Shown: piece after piece, positions 1 to 12,395 of the stretch
How the letters are laid out: every line of letters begins with the position of its first letter
Position numbering within the stretch: the first letter of the stretch is position 1
The notes under the pieces: model-generated
What the model saw: the letters and a program-made list of their open reading frames with translations, nothing else
What the model was told of the DNA's origin: nothing
Databases searched by the model: none
NCBI GenBank assembly: GCA_022885665.1
Contig: JAGQDJ010000096.1
Span: 145,763-209,762, forward strand
Source of the DNA: Triops longicaudatus
Taxonomy: Eukaryota > Arthropoda > Branchiopoda > Notostraca > Triopsidae
DNA: 64,000 nucleotides
Direction: 5' to 3'
Program-made: the position numbers and the translations under genes

Positions 1-1791
1 ACGCTGATGAAAGGGCTTCGAGATTACATCCCAGAACAAAATATTGCCGTGTTGGAAGACGCGGTTAGTACGTTGAGGGAAGCCTTGGATTTTGATGGAG
101 CGGCGATTAACCACATTCAGCTAGCCCTATATCTCTTTCAGGATGCGGTAAGCACTTCCTACGTTTGCGCTTCTTTTCTCACCGACAGTCAAAATAAAAA
201 AAAATGCTGGGAATCACGCTCAATGCTATTACATTGATGTACTTTTTTTTGCAAATTTAAAGCTCCTTATTCGCGGGGGATACGTTCTAAAACTCTGAAA
301 AGTAGAGATAAAATTACAGAATTTCATTTAAGTGTGCTATGCACAAAGGGAAACTCAGTTATTACGAAGCTAATGTGTCTGCTTCAAGTATTAGGTCTTT
401 TCGTTCCAGATTCACTTCCTTTAAAACATTATAATTCAGCTGATTTCAGTAACTCCCTCATCAGTTTTTATTGTCAGGATCAAAATTCGTTCCATTAGGG
501 GAAAAGTTTTTACAAAATATTATCAAATTCGTAAGTAAAATTTTACACGGGACTCGCGACTAAAGAGCTTTGACTCTATAATGCGTGTAAGAATTCAAGT
601 AATTTGACATTATTTTAAATTTTTCTAGGTTAATGTCGTGCTGAGGTCACATAGTATTAAACCACATTGGATGTTTGCGTTGGATAACTTGGTTCGCAGT
701 GCTGTCCAAGCTGGGATAACAGTGTTAAGTCCAGGTGAGTTCTTAAAATTTACGGTGGTTTGAGAAGCCGTGAACGGATGATTATTATGTATGGGTTGCC
801 GTAATGAAGCCTATTAAGCTTGCGAAGATTAATGTGAAGATTTTATTTGATGAAGGTTTACTGAAAGCACAAATTTTCTTTCAGAATTGGGAGCGAATTT
901 GGCTGGCGGCGAGGCACAAGGCGAAGAGCGAGGAGCAGCAGAGGGTGGACTTCCTGAAGAGGCTCATGAAGAAGGTTCGACGTCGGGAGTTTCAACAATT
1001 AACTCTGCAAAGTCTGCGAAAATTTTGCAGAATTTGCAAGACGCTCGTGTCCGGAAGGAAGTTATTGACCAGTTGGTTTTATTGAAAAGGGATAACATGA
1101 GGTATGACAACCCAGAAAGTAGTTGTTTTGACAACTTTTCACTTTATTTGTTTCGTAGAATGTTACAAGAATTGGTAGAAAGTCAGCGTTGTTATCAAGA
1201 GATACTTAAAACTGCCTTGGAAGAGCAAAAGTTGCAACGACAGTGGCTTGAGCAGCACTTGGAGACCCTTTCATCCGCGTAAGCCTTCGTTCTACTCGCC
1301 CGTATACATGCTATAATGCTGGCTTTTAGTTCCTTTTAATTTTTAATAAGGCCTTTTAATTCGATAAATGCATACTTTGTTGTTTTTCAAAGTGTGAAAA
1401 GTGAACCTGTGGAGAGCCAAGAAAGTGGTCGTGTGGACGAATCTTTGGTAGAATGGCTGCAGCTGTTGGGGGTTGACGAGCAGACCATTAGAAAAGTAAA
1501 TTAACATTACCATTTTTTTATGTCATTGTCATTTCGTGTCATTGATGTTTTAGTTTACCAATGAAGAATACCGGTTGGAAGACATGTTGACGACGATGAA
1601 CCGAGAAGACTTACGGCGAATAAATCTGAGGTACATCAACTCAAAAATAATAAATCATATACAAATTGTGTGCGTTTCACATTTCAATATGAATGTTTTG
1701 TAGGGGAGGAGTGGAGTTGCGTATATGGAGAGCTATCCAAGAGTATAGGAGAACTCGATGTCGTTCATCAGACGAGAATTCGGCGTTGTGA
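1..1791 (+). CDS. MAP3K5/15-like: ASK-family MAP3K (MAP3K5/15-like), C-terminal part only
   Basis: Seven exons (1-147, 629-734, 885-1101, 1159-1278, 1393-1495, 1554-1630, 1704-1791) join in frame to give the last 285 residues; the kinase domain lies upstream of the window. The fragment opens with the helical region after the kinase, including KPHWMFALDNLVRSAVQ, which closely resembles the KPHWMFALDN block of vertebrate ASK1. A Glu/Gly-rich linker follows, then a coiled coil (RMLQELVESQ to LEQHLETL), then a SAM-like tail (VEWLQLLGVDEQTIRKF, RRINLRGGVELRIWRAIQEY) ending at TGA 1789-1791. ASK kinases activate the p38 and JNK pathways under oxidative and ER stress; the coiled coil and SAM-like region serve in oligomerisation. 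Family membership comes from remembered ASK1 sequence and the order of blocks. Which paralogue it is cannot be told without the kinase domain. Confidence 0.93.
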
Positions 1792-3820
1792 AACCTAGTG
1801 AGATAAAGCTGGAATTATCTGTGCAAAAAAGTTGCCATAATTAAGAATTTTTAAGAACTTTGTTGAATTGTTTCTTTTAACCTGGAGTTGAGAGATCTGA
1901 TTGCATTGTGTTGGTTGACGATAAGGCAGTTACGAACGATATACATTTTATGAGATGTAATACATTTGTTGAGATGACATTTTACAAATTTTTTAAAAAT
2001 TCTTGTATTGCATGCCCAAGGGTAGGGATATTAAGTTATCGGCTTCGTTTACACTTCTTATATCCACCATCCGAACGATTTTTGGAGTTTCCTCATAAAA
2101 GACAGAGAGTTAGCTCAAACCATTCGTAAGTTACCCATAACATGAAATAACCTAGAATCCTGCTCGTTGAATTATGTTGTAATATTTCTCGCTGACTTTA
2201 CCACGCAACTCAAATGTAGTATTTCTAGTAAACCGCGCGAACATACAAATACGGAACGAGATGGACATGTCAAGCGTAATCATCTAGACCATGGTTTTCG
2301 TCTGTAGTACATGTGAAACAAATGGCAAGTTTTGAAAACCGTACTCGTCAGCTTGAAGTCTGTCATTTTGATTGGACGGAAGGATGTAAAGGGAGATTCG
2401 CGTAAGGAGTTTCGCAGTCGTAAATTATGTTAGATTAGTCGTTTGACTTCGAAAATGTGGGGGACAGGTCGCACAGCTTTTTAGTTTTCAGGAACATTAA
2501 GTCATTTTGCGTAGAAACATTGCGATTATCTTTATAACTTGCTTTAAAAGTATGAACATCAGCACTTGAGTACGAATCGTGTGCATACGATCAGAACACA
2601 ACCTCATAGCTATGTTGAAAAGATCAATTTATGCTTTACAACAAGCCTCTTAAGTAAGGCAAACCAATGTAATAAACGCCCCAATGAGCCCCAAACCCCC
2701 ACTATAAAAGTCACTTTTAAAGCTATGATAAGTTCCGAATAAATTCGCAATTACCAAGACTGAACAAGAATGGGCGTTTTATTATCTACTGTTGAAACAC
2801 GATTACGGACTACTTCAACAAATGACGGAAATTGCTTAGACTGTGTACGCAATCTGAACCAGACCAGGAATGAAACTGTATATGTTTAATGCACCTTTTC
2901 TGATTTTCTTGTCAAATAGTTATTTTTAGCCAATTATAATTTGAAACTGTAATGACTAAAGACAAAAATATTCTACGCACTGAACTTCCAAACCTCCGAC
3001 AGTGAAGTCCTAATTGTTCATCTGCAACATACGGTTAACAGAGATGTTTCCATATACCATCGCTTGTTTGACTTCAGAAAAGAATTGTACGCATGCCGTG
3101 CAGTTTATTACTTCTGTTTCACATAGCGTCACCATAACGCGTATGTCTTGCTCCCAGGCTGTTCTGCAAAAATCAGATAAAGCACTCTTTATCGCACTCA
3201 GTGCCGCTATATACTCATTCTCGTTCGTAAACCCCTAGAATAACACTAGTACGTGTTTGTTTGATAAACTAGAAACAGGTCCAACCTGTGCGTATGCAGC
3301 TTCGCATAATGTAGTTTCGCCTGACGTTTTAGACCCAATTTACAGTTGTTTTCGTCTGTAGAAATAGTTAGGAGTACTTGCTCATATGCAATTATTTTGA
3401 TGCCTCCAAAACTCAGCACTAAGCAAAGCATAGTTATTTTGGTGCGTATGTTTGTTATTTAAGTTATTTTGCACTGCTCTTGACTGCATATAACAGTTTT
3501 TTACCGTAATAGGCAAAAGCCTACGCGGTCAGTCAAGAAAAAAAAAGCACAGTTATTTGAATTCAGAGCTTGCAAAGTATTCTCAACGACAGTAATAGAG
3601 ATGAGTCTCCCTGTGATGTGTTCATAGAAGTTGCTTGACAAAGTGCTTATAAATTGCAGCTGACGTCTTTTGACTTACATAGATTAAAACCGGAAAATTC
3701 AAGTTGATTGTGCCCCGAAGTGTTCTCGTATAAGGTATTCAAAGGTTCCTCTTTCTTATAGGCTTATAAGCACGATTTTTGTCGAATATGTACTCTGAGC
3801 ATACTTTGTTTATTAACTTC
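1792..3820. other. Convergent spacer between the ASK-like gene and B4GAT1
   Basis: AT-rich spacer holding the 3' untranslated regions of two converging genes. The short open frames here (for example 1908-2129 and 3014-3238, both +) lack coding-like composition or sensible splice partners. I see no RNA gene or repeat that I can support. Confidence 0.6.
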
Positions 3821-5763
3821 TTATACACAACGCCTCCAAGTATTTGGGTATTTTTTAATTAATTCTTGTCTAAATTGTTCGTATAGAAGATCGTTCTCCT
3901 CCATTTCACTGTGTCTCGTTGCGTGGAAGTCACTTTCTTTCTTTAAGCCCAAGTGAATCAGGAATGCGTCACTGAGGATCACATAAGTGTAACCTGACAT
4001 ATGCATTTCACAGTTCTAAAGATTTATAGTAATACTACAGTGGTTGAATACTCATGAAGGAGAATAAATACCTGGCTAACGCGATTGTCACCATACTGCC
4101 GAAACCGCTCGTCATACAAAGGAGCGTCTTTACGAACAATAGAAAAAGGCTCCCAAGGTGGTTCCCAAAACTCTTCGGACACAATTTGAAGTTTGTTTGC
4201 GTAGGGCTGCTCAGTCCATTCCATGTATCGTGAGGCCTTTACGCATTATTATGCATATTTAGCTGTACTGATCGGGTTAACTTAGAGCAATAATGAAAAA
4301 GCTTACGTGACATTCAAAACACAATTTTTCGTAGAAAACTTGTGCTTCTTCTGCATTCAGCATATCTAGCAACTCGACTTTATTAGCCGGTGGGTACTGA
4401 CTTGTATCCATTTCGAAAACAGGTAAAACGTAAGCGACTTTATCGCACGTGTCGCTTTGCGCGAACCTGGGAAGTGCCAGTTCGACAAAATCCGTTCTTA
4501 ATCGCTTTGAAGGGAGCATATCCACATCCGTTAGTAAGACAAACTCAGTAAAGATGGCTTTAAATGCTACGTTGCGTAGTAAGTTGTTTGGGTAAGGGAT
4601 TTTCAACACATAATTCTGAACAGATTTCCGGGACAGATTTTTTGCCGGATCGTTGAAGTGCGAACAAGGCAACAGGGTCCATGTGTCTTGCTTATTAATG
4701 AGATGGTTCGCAGTGTAAACCATGTGAAACGATACGTAGCGCCTGACGTCGATGTAACAATGCCGCAGGCTAATTATCTCCTGGATAGCTTCGGTTAAGT
4801 CTGGACCTACGTAGAAGACTGCAACAGATACTGGTCCCTAATGACACAAATAATTTCAGTAAACTATTTAAATTGTCTTTTTAATCGCACAGCAAAGCAG
4901 TACGAAATTGTTTCAGGAACTACGATGTAAAAAAAATAAGACTAAAATACGTGATATTATGCTTGAGCAGAAAAAAATTTATTTCAAGATTTTAAAATAT
5001 TATTTTTATATTTTCTAATATTTCTGTACAGTAGAATCTTATTATAGCGAACACTTTTAGAAGGGAAATCGGCCGTACTAGACGGATTTTGATGCCCCAG
5101 TGTGTAAATGAGTAGAAAAAGTGTCCGAAGTTCGGATACCGAATGGTATTTCCTGTTTACGAAGGGTTCGCCATGACGAGATTCTAGTGTGCTATACTTA
5201 AGACATCAAGTTACTTTAAAGCGTTTTGCCAGGGCAGGAAGATAGTGAAGATTGTTACTGGAACATTGCGTTGCAAGTGTTAAGTCCATGTAATGAGTAC
5301 TGTGCTCTTCACGCTTTGGAATGTAATTACTGTACGACAAAGCAGGTGCAATGTAACTTGCAATTTTGTAATGACTTGTGCGATCGGGCAAGCTATACAC
5401 CCGTAGTACTTCCATGGCTGATGCCATTTCTGTCAGCCAGTTGTAATCCTAAAACTAAGCACGTAATTTCACATTAATCTTCACTTTCTACAGTACCGCT
5501 TTCGGTTCTTCATCACGGATAAGTTGAATATCTCGAATTCGATTTGTTGAACGATCAGAGGAATCTCCAGTCAACCAAAGAAATTGAAAGGCACGATGCA
5601 TATAATTGCCAGTTAACCATATTATATACCAAACGAGGAGAGTTTTCAAAATCAGATATAGGCACTTGTGTTTTCTGGTATGGCGTGTTAATTTACAAAT
5701 ACGCATCTCTAATAACAGATGTACACTTTCACATTCAGATAATACTCTACTTAAATGCTTCAC
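3821..5763 (-). CDS. B4GAT1: Beta-1,4-glucuronyltransferase 1 (GT49 family), complete
   Basis: Five exons (5763-5497, 5448-5215, 4837-4307, 4236-4072, 4015-3821) give 463 residues from the first ATG, or 444 from the ATG at 5706. The second start gives a short basic tail (MRICKLTRHTRKHK) just before a hydrophobic signal anchor (CLYLILKTLLVWYIIWL), the classic type II Golgi layout, so it may be the true start. The lumenal domain has LTLATQCSSNNL (human VILATHASVDNL), GPVSVAVF, YPNNLLRN, the DVD metal site in FVLLTDVDMLPS, a WEPF block, DERFRQYGDNRVSQ, and a C-terminus RQELIKKYPNTWRRC matching the family. Human B4GAT1 (415 residues) adds the glucuronic acid that primes matriglycan on alpha-dystroglycan. 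Introns of 48 and 56 bp are very short, and the 377-bp intron 2 carries a pogo-like element. All key motifs are intact. Confidence 0.95.
5029..5189. mobile_element. Diverged pogo/Tc1-like MITE in B4GAT1 intron 2
   Basis: The left end CAGTAGAATCTTATTATAGC is matched, inverted, by the right end GTTCGCCATGACGAGATTCT followed by AGTG; about 20 of 26 positions pair. The left flank is TA and the right flank TG, consistent with a decayed TA target duplication. At 161 bp and without coding capacity it would be non-autonomous. The end sequence resembles the element at 61570-61726. Confidence 0.6.
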
Positions 5764-6769
5764 ACTGAAGACATAAATTACAATTATATTAAATTATATT
5801 TAAATTTTTAAAAAGTGTATTTTAAAAATATATTGTAAAGCAAAATATTTCGAACGATGCAAGCCCTTCAAATGAAACTTAATCCACAGCTTTTATATGG
5901 TATACTGACCTAAACCGGCATTTCCTGCGCTGCAACTTGCATGCACCTGTTGCGAGTTAAACAACGTTGGTGACGTGGACTGGAATTGGTGGCTATTTGC
6001 TATAACGGCGGTAAAATCGTAGGCGAGTGATGTAAGTTTCTCATATTTGTACCTCTTCTGTTCTCTTTCCTGTTGTTTCATTCATATTTGTCTGTTGGTC
6101 TTTAAATGCGTCGATAAATTCGCAAGCAAACAAGGGCTACGATTTTTTTGGACTATTTGTACGGCAACGATTGCTTTGCCCATCCCTACACTTGGTGCAA
6201 ATTAAATTTAAATAGCAGAAGAAAAAAATGCTGCGCCCACCTTTAAAACGTAGGAAGTTTTAAGTTATTTAAAAATTCTAATAGATACGAAACCTTAAAC
6301 GTAATTTTCAGTTCGCACTACGATCCAAAAAGGAGACAGTTTTGGCATGTGAAAACTGTTAAATAGACTGCTTATTTTTATGTAAGTTGTAACAGACTTG
6401 GCTGAGTAATAGTTTAAACTTGAATTACGAGTGAAAATGCGGAAAATCATTAACTTTTATTAATATCATTTTTAACAAGATTAACCAAAACACGGGCCAA
6501 CTGTAAAGCTTAGGGCATCTTATACATTCAAACATAAATTTTCCACACTACATTTCCCATTACCGGGGTCGTCGTTTGAGCAAGCTCAGAAATGTCAATG
6601 TAATTTATCTATTTTCAAGAGAAGCACGTCTTTACGAAGAGATTCCCTAGTGTCCTTTATCTTAGAGCAAAATTTATTAATTATCTAAAGTGTGAAAAAA
6701 AACGAAAGAAAACATGGGCCAACGTTTTTGAAGAGAAAGTAAATCTATGTATTCAACGAGCAGTAACAT
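5764..6769. other. Spacer upstream of B4GAT1 and downstream of the C-type lectin
   Basis: About 1 kb of AT-rich sequence. It should contain the B4GAT1 promoter (no clear TATA seen) and the 3' end of the lectin gene. The open frame on the minus strand at 5893-6081 is short and has no family resemblance. Confidence 0.5.
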
Positions 6770-7490
6770 TTAAAACAAGCAAACCTTGGGTTGGCACACA
6801 ATCAAATTTTCAGTAGAGCAAGGTTGATCTAACCATTGGTACACTCCCAATTCCGGCTGGTACTCAATAGCCAAGCACAAGTTGTTAGCGTCACCAGAAG
6901 GATAGCCTGCCTTCCAGGAAATAGCAGTTTGGTCCAACTCCAAACCATTAGCACGGTTCACCCATTGACCAGGATGGCCCTGAGCGGTCACTCCAGCCCA
7001 GTAAGTGTCGTAGTAACCTATAAGAAAGGATTACGTGTATGTCATGTTGGACAGTACTAGTGCTTAAAACGTACCCAAACCAATCAAGAAATTGTTGAGA
7101 TCAGTCCATTCTTCGGCAGTTTTGACAACAAAAACGTCAGAGTACGCGAGACTGCAGATGTCAGCTACTTCCCACCAAGTGTAACGCTCAGGCAATCCGG
7201 GTACAGAATAGCACTTGCCATTGACGTTGGAGTATCCTGGTGGGCAGAGGGCAGCAGCCATGCCTGTGAAGTATTGCAAAACATGAGCGTTAGCACAGCT
7301 TAGAATTGCTTTTAAGTCAGATTTCCACTTGCGTTTTCAACCAAATTTGTGAATTGCAACGCGCCAATTATTTGAATTATTTGAACTTGAGCTCAAGTGG
7401 AAACATAGCTACAATTGGGTATTGTACTATACTTTAAAGTAAAAAGATAGTACCTGCGAAGAAGAGGGAGACGAGTACTTTCGAGAGCAT
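6770..7490 (-). CDS. Secreted single-domain C-type lectin-like protein
   Basis: Three exons (7490-7454, 7263-7075, 7017-6770) encode 157 residues. MLSKVLVSLFFAG starts a signal peptide, completed by exon 2 (GMAAA). The rest is one C-type lectin-like domain: CPPGYSNVNGKCY (long-form first disulphide), WWEVADIC, an AEEW helix, YWAGV, GQWVNRANG, NNLCLAIEY, YQWLDQPCSTENLIVC. Six cysteines fit the canonical pattern and one extra lies near the C-terminus (PKVCLF). The EPN/QPD calcium and sugar loop is absent (YPSGDANN occupies it) and the WND motif reads WLD, so calcium-dependent sugar binding is doubtful. Such proteins are common in invertebrate immunity and epithelial secretions; this gene's role is unknown. 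Introns are 190 and 57 bp and the 5' UTR is predicted to be very short. Confidence 0.9.
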
Positions 7491-7541
7491 GGTGAATTGA
7501 GTTGACGAATGTTGTGATGCCAAAGTCACATCCGAGAGAAG

Positions 7542-7549
7542 TATTTATA
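7542..7549 (-). promoter_or_regulatory. TATA box of the C-type lectin gene
   Basis: On the minus strand this reads TATAAATA. About 35 bp downstream a TCACA sequence (A at 7515) could be the start site, leaving a 5' UTR of roughly 25 nt before the ATG at 7490. Confidence 0.75.
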
Positions 7550-7939
7550 CACAAAAAGCTTATCGGGCTTTTAGGTAGCCGTTTGTTAATATACCGGTTA
7601 CATAAACTGTCGAAGTCCTGTGTCTTGGAAACGTGATCCTCGCGGAAATTGACTAGCGAGGTAACATGCTGCTTCTCACGGAAGATCGCTACTGGCTTGA
7701 CTCAGGCAGGTGTTCCCATTCACACGGAGGTGTACGAGATCAAAGTTCAGTTGAAAAGCTTATCTTATTATAGATTTTTGGCTCTAAAGGAAGGGATACG
7801 TGTTCGGTTTAAAGGAAAATGTTGTATTTCTTTCGAATCTTGATAAGTTCTGGAAAAGTAAACTTTGAACAGTGAGATTGATTTTAAGCCAGCAAAATCA
7901 AATGATTTACAGATCAGCTTGCACTTCGAAAGTAGATGC

Positions 7940-9298
7940 TTAATATCCGCCTAAAATAATTCAAGAATATTAATTAATTTTTCTATTACAGGAATTTTTA
8001 AATCTATCTACCTTTGCCGTAGCCGCCACCTCCGTGTCCACCAGCGTCACCACCTAAGTTTATCAATATTTCCCTTTAGTGGCTCAAAATCACCCTTTAA
8101 GAATTTTTACCCTTTCCGTGACCGCCGCCTCCGTAGCCACCACCTCCATGACCGCCAGCATCACCACCTAAATTAGTCATACACATTAAAATTCGTTAAA
8201 AACTAGCTTACTTTTGGTTCCTACCTTTTCCGTAGCCACCGCCTCCGTAGCCACCACCTCCGTGTCCACCAGCAGCGTCACCACCTATGTAAATCATAAC
8301 AGTTATAATCCATTGAAAATATCTCGCTTTCATTTCCCACCTTTTCCATAGCCACCGCCTCCATAGCCACCACCTCCGTGTCCACCAGCAGCGTCACCAC
8401 CTAAATTAATGAAATGTAAATTTCGGAAACTCTACAAAGGCACTTGTCTTCTTAGACGTCACCTTTGCCATATCCGCCGCCTCCATGTCCACCGGCATCA
8501 CCACCTGTAATGACAATTAAAAATTATAGTTAATCGCCTTTAAAGAAATTGTCAAGTAATAAACATACCTTTTCCGTAGCCGCCACCTCCGTGACCACCA
8601 GCATCACCGCCTAATTTGCAAAAGTCCAACAATGCGTGTATACCCTTTATTTTCTTAAAATCCATTACTTACCCTTGCCATAGCCGCCACCGCCATGTCC
8701 TCCATCGCCTCCGCCATAACCTCCGTGACCACCACCTCCATAGCCAGCAGCTGCTTTGCCACCACCTCCGTATCCGCCACCTCCGTGGCCACTGCCGCCG
8801 TATCCGCCACCTCCGTGGCCACTACCTCCATAGCCAGTAGCTGCTTTGCCACCGCCTCCATAGCCACCGCCTCCGTGGCCACCGCCGCCGTATCCGCCAC
8901 CTCCGTGGCCACCACCGCCATATCCGCCGCCTCCATGGCCACCACCTCCGTAGCCGCCACCGCCGCCATATCCTCCGCAGCCGCCACCTCCGTGACCACC
9001 ACCACCGTAGCCACCTCCTCCATAACCACCGTGGCCTCCTCCGTAGCCACCGCCTCCATAACCACCGTGGCCTCCTCCGTATCCTATAAAGCACGTTCAG
9101 TCATATTGGGTCTCCTGTATGTTGTGACGTTGAAGATTTACCTCCTCCCCCGCCTCCTTTACCGCCTTTACCGCCAGCAATCACGAGGCCAACTACGGCT
9201 AACACCACGGTGCTTCGCAACACCTAAAGGTATGAACACGTTCTTTAAAAACCTCTTTAATGTAATGTATATAAGATTTATACCAGTCGAGATGCCAT
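7940..9298 (-). CDS. Secreted Gly/His/Tyr-rich repeat protein
   Basis: Ten exons (9298-9284, 9223-9142, 9083-8673, 8610-8569, 8504-8463, 8400-8341, 8284-8225, 8167-8111, 8053-8012, 7950-7940) give 273 residues. The N-terminus MASRLVLRSTVVLAVVGLVIAG is a signal peptide, followed by GGKGGKGG. The 411-bp exon encodes alternating GGYGGGGHGG blocks with two KAA spacers and one cysteine. Then come six short exons, all flanked by phase-1 introns, each a variant of GGDAGGHGGGGYGKG (42, 42, 60, 60, 57 and 42 bp); a tiny last exon adds GY and stop. Similar glycine-rich secreted proteins include cuticle components, adhesives and antimicrobial peptides such as acanthoscurrins; which applies here cannot be told. 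The plus strand over the large exon is also open, with an Ala/Ser/Thr-rich translation that is a shadow of the repeat. Confidence 0.88.
8012..8610 (-). repeat. Six tandem duplicated phase-1 mini-exons
   Basis: Six exons with the same splice phase and nearly the same coding sequence are separated by introns of about 55-65 bp. Length classes are 14 residues (three copies), 19 (one) and 20 (two). The longer ones add one more GGGGY or GGGGH module. Because all are symmetric, any subset can be skipped without changing frame. Confidence 0.85.
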
Positions 9299-9396
9299 GT
9301 TGATGGCGTTAGTTTTCTAGTTGTTTGCTTGGAGAGTGACGATACTTATGGGTTTTGGCGGTCTGTACTGTACTACTGGAGGAAGGCAGCTGAGGA

Positions 9397-9434
9397 ACTG
9401 ATGGTTATCCCTTCCAAGACGTTCGTCTTATATA
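9397..9434 (-). promoter_or_regulatory. Core promoter of the Gly-rich gene (TATA and initiator)
   Basis: The minus strand reads TATATAAG (TATATAA at 9434-9428) and, 35 bp further on, TCAGT (9401-9397), the usual arthropod initiator. A start at 9399 gives a 5' UTR of about 100 nt before the ATG at 9298. Confidence 0.7.
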
Positions 9435-12395
9435 GCAAGAAAGTTTTTGTTGAATGTCCAAGTTTCTCTACCGTTTCCTTCTTCTTGCCGTTTCCTTTTT
9501 CGCTGGAACCGTGTTTCGTTCAGTTAGAGAGGCTCGTTTCGTTCTTGTTATTGGCCTGGAAAATCGCCACAAAATTTTAATGGTTGAGAAACGGTAACAC
9601 CTAGAGGTATTGAGAAAAGAGGAGGAAAAGAGAGAGTTGGGCTAGCCAAAGGCTTAACCGATGCTTCGCTTGCAGAAACAAATGTTCGGCCTCTGGTGAT
9701 GCAACAAAAGAGTAAGGTAGCATTGGGAATAGGGAAGAAAAGCATGAGCAGCCAAGAGTTCATCGAGTAACAAAAGTTTCGTCGTGCTGCTTTCAGCACC
9801 TTCGGTGATTGAACATGGAAAATAACTTTACGATGGGAATGGCACCCTATACCTTGGATTATTGTGTAATTTCACTTATTGAGTTTTAAATTATTGACCT
9901 ACGTTATATTTGTCGTGAAACAGGAAGAAAGTTGTGCTATATGCCAATTTCCATTAGCCAAATGATTTAAAAAAAAAATAAACATTCCGGGAAAATAGTG
10001 CATTTCCGGCATGTTACAGCCATTTAACCAAGAATAATCGATTAAGGTTTGCTTTATTGGTTGATTTCAGCGACTTTCTGAAGTTGCAGTTGTTAAATGG
10101 AGCGGAGAAATGGTCTTGATCTAGTAGAGGGTTACCGTTAGCGATTTTTTTCTATTGGGAGAAGTTTGTCTTACTTCCCAGTATACGTGATTCATGGATA
10201 AACAGAGTGCATTAACGTCTTTCTTGGAAGTTCTTTTGTACACAGGAAGAGCATTGTTGACTGCACAGTCTGACCGTGAATTGGCCTGCAAGATTACGGT
10301 GGACTCTAGCTCACTCTTATTCCAGCGTCAAATAGTTTGTCGATATAAAATTGTCTTTAATGAGCATTAAAAATAAGATTGCCAAAGACTTAAAAGATAT
10401 TTTTTAAACATTAATTGTCAAAAGATATAGTCTTAACGCTTCGTCTCGCATTTTGCGGCATTTCCATGGTAGATGTAGGGTGCAATATTTGTTTATTGAA
10501 TTTCTTATAATTGTGAATGATATAATTGATTGCTGCAAAAGTACAACATACATTTTAATGGCTATTCTAGACAAGAAACACATCAAACACAGAAATCTCC
10601 CCGGGATGTGTAATTTTTTAGTAGCCCCATTTAAAAATTGACATAAAAACAAGAGCTATAACGCCCAAATCGTGCGTTGAAAACCTGTAAGGCCTGCGAA
10701 AGTCTCAATAACATTTGATGAACTTCCTATCTTCGCCATTATAAAATAAACAATTTTGAGGAAGGTTTCATCCCTCTAACCCCTTCCCCTGAGTACGGCC
10801 TTTCTACCATGTACTTTTCTTGCGAAATAGATCTGTCTGCTTTCTTATAACAAACACACGGCCATCTTGTCCCACCCCGTAAGTCCAAACTGCACCCAGA
10901 CTCTCATTTTGTACAGCTGGAAAAGCCTCTAATTTTCACCGTCGTTTGGTCTTAGATTTTGTATTCTTGATTGAATATCTCATTTAATAGCCAGGACACC
11001 AATCGTCAAAATAGTATAACTTTGGACAAGCGTTTTATCTTCACATGAAGTGAAAAATGTAGAACAGAAAAGTGCCCAAACTGTCCCGTCCCTTCACTGT
11101 GCAATATATGCGTCACGGGGAAAAATGTAGCGAACAATACAATTAACGAAAAATAAGGCCTCTAGTTCCGCTAGCAAGTCGGAAATTGGTCTCTTTATCA
11201 TAAGATGAGACACTTGAATTTTCGATCTTATCCATTTAGCATTTTTTGTTTAATAAGGAAGAAACGTGACAAAAGAGAAAGCTTCTTCAGTCGCTTATGA
11301 AGGGCTGTAATGAATAGCTTTTTGCCATTTTAAACGTCGGTGGTCATTCATCCAGAGAAAAACTAACAATGCAGCTCTGTACAGCTGAGATCAGTGTTTT
11401 GTGCAGATGGCACCTGCCCAACTGTTACTAGCGGAATGACTAGGAAAAGGGCAACTTCCTCGTTGTTCACCAACTGTTGTTTGCTGCAGAGATAAGGGTT
11501 TGATTTTTAACTTCCTTGTTTACAAACTTTCTTTAGAAAATCTACCATTTCACAACTTTCCCTGCTAAACTAGCATAGGCCAGGCTGAGATGATACACAA
11601 CAATTCGTTATGTTCTGTGTGATGATGGTTTCACTTTTACTTACACTGAGCATCCAAGCACCTTTAGCGTGTCGTAAAAAGTAAATGTGCAGTGCGCACA
11701 CATAAAGAAGATTACGAGGTACGATATTTCGATGAAAGTTTTGTAAGCCCATGCCAGCAAAGTTTAATAACGTTTGTTAAACACATTTTTTCTACCAGGT
11801 ACTATTGATGATTTTCACAACATTCTACTAGTTAGTGATGTGACGTAATTTAACAAAGTAACTCTTAACAACGTATTGATACAAATAGTGAGCCTAAGGT
11901 TTTGTATCCAATCGTGGTGATAGTAGACTAATAAACTCGAAACTTTTTGTGCAAAGTGGGGAGTGTTTTTGTGCCTGTAAGTAACTCGAAAACTATGCTT
12001 AGAAGATGTATGTGTTTTTCTCCATATTCGCCGTAGAATCGGTACTTTTGACCGGAATTTTATTGTTCAGTTACCACACTTCGACTGCAAAAGCTTAACG
12101 TAACACTATTGCGGGTATAGATTGCGCGTATTTAAGTAAAACTTTAAACCATTTTCATAAATTTGATTCTTAATGAGGCAATAATAAGCCGAGCAGTGAT
12201 GCGTTTTTATAGAAAATCTATAAAAAAAATTAGTTTTGCTACAAGTTTCCCGTCCATCAAAAATCGGTGGTAAATTACTTGCATTTTCGTTTTATTTCTT
12301 TATGAAGTTGCTGAATAATGTTCAATAAATATCAGTGGTATTAAAGAATAATGTATCGGGTAATTCTCTTGCAGCTCGAGTAATTCTCGTGACAC
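9435..12395. other. Non-coding spacer, about 3 kb
   Basis: AT-rich sequence with only short, unconvincing open frames (for example 9548-9799, 10404-10652 and 11570-11752 on the minus strand). No repeat, RNA gene or mobile element recognised. The right end should contain the 3' UTR of the gene ending at 12396. Confidence 0.5.

Noticed and set aside
8695..9303. 202-codon plus-strand open frame, Ala/Ser/Thr-rich
   Set aside because: It is the antisense shadow of the Gly-rich repeat: GGC/GGT codons read backwards give GCC/ACC. The minus strand has signal peptide, splice sites and promoter.
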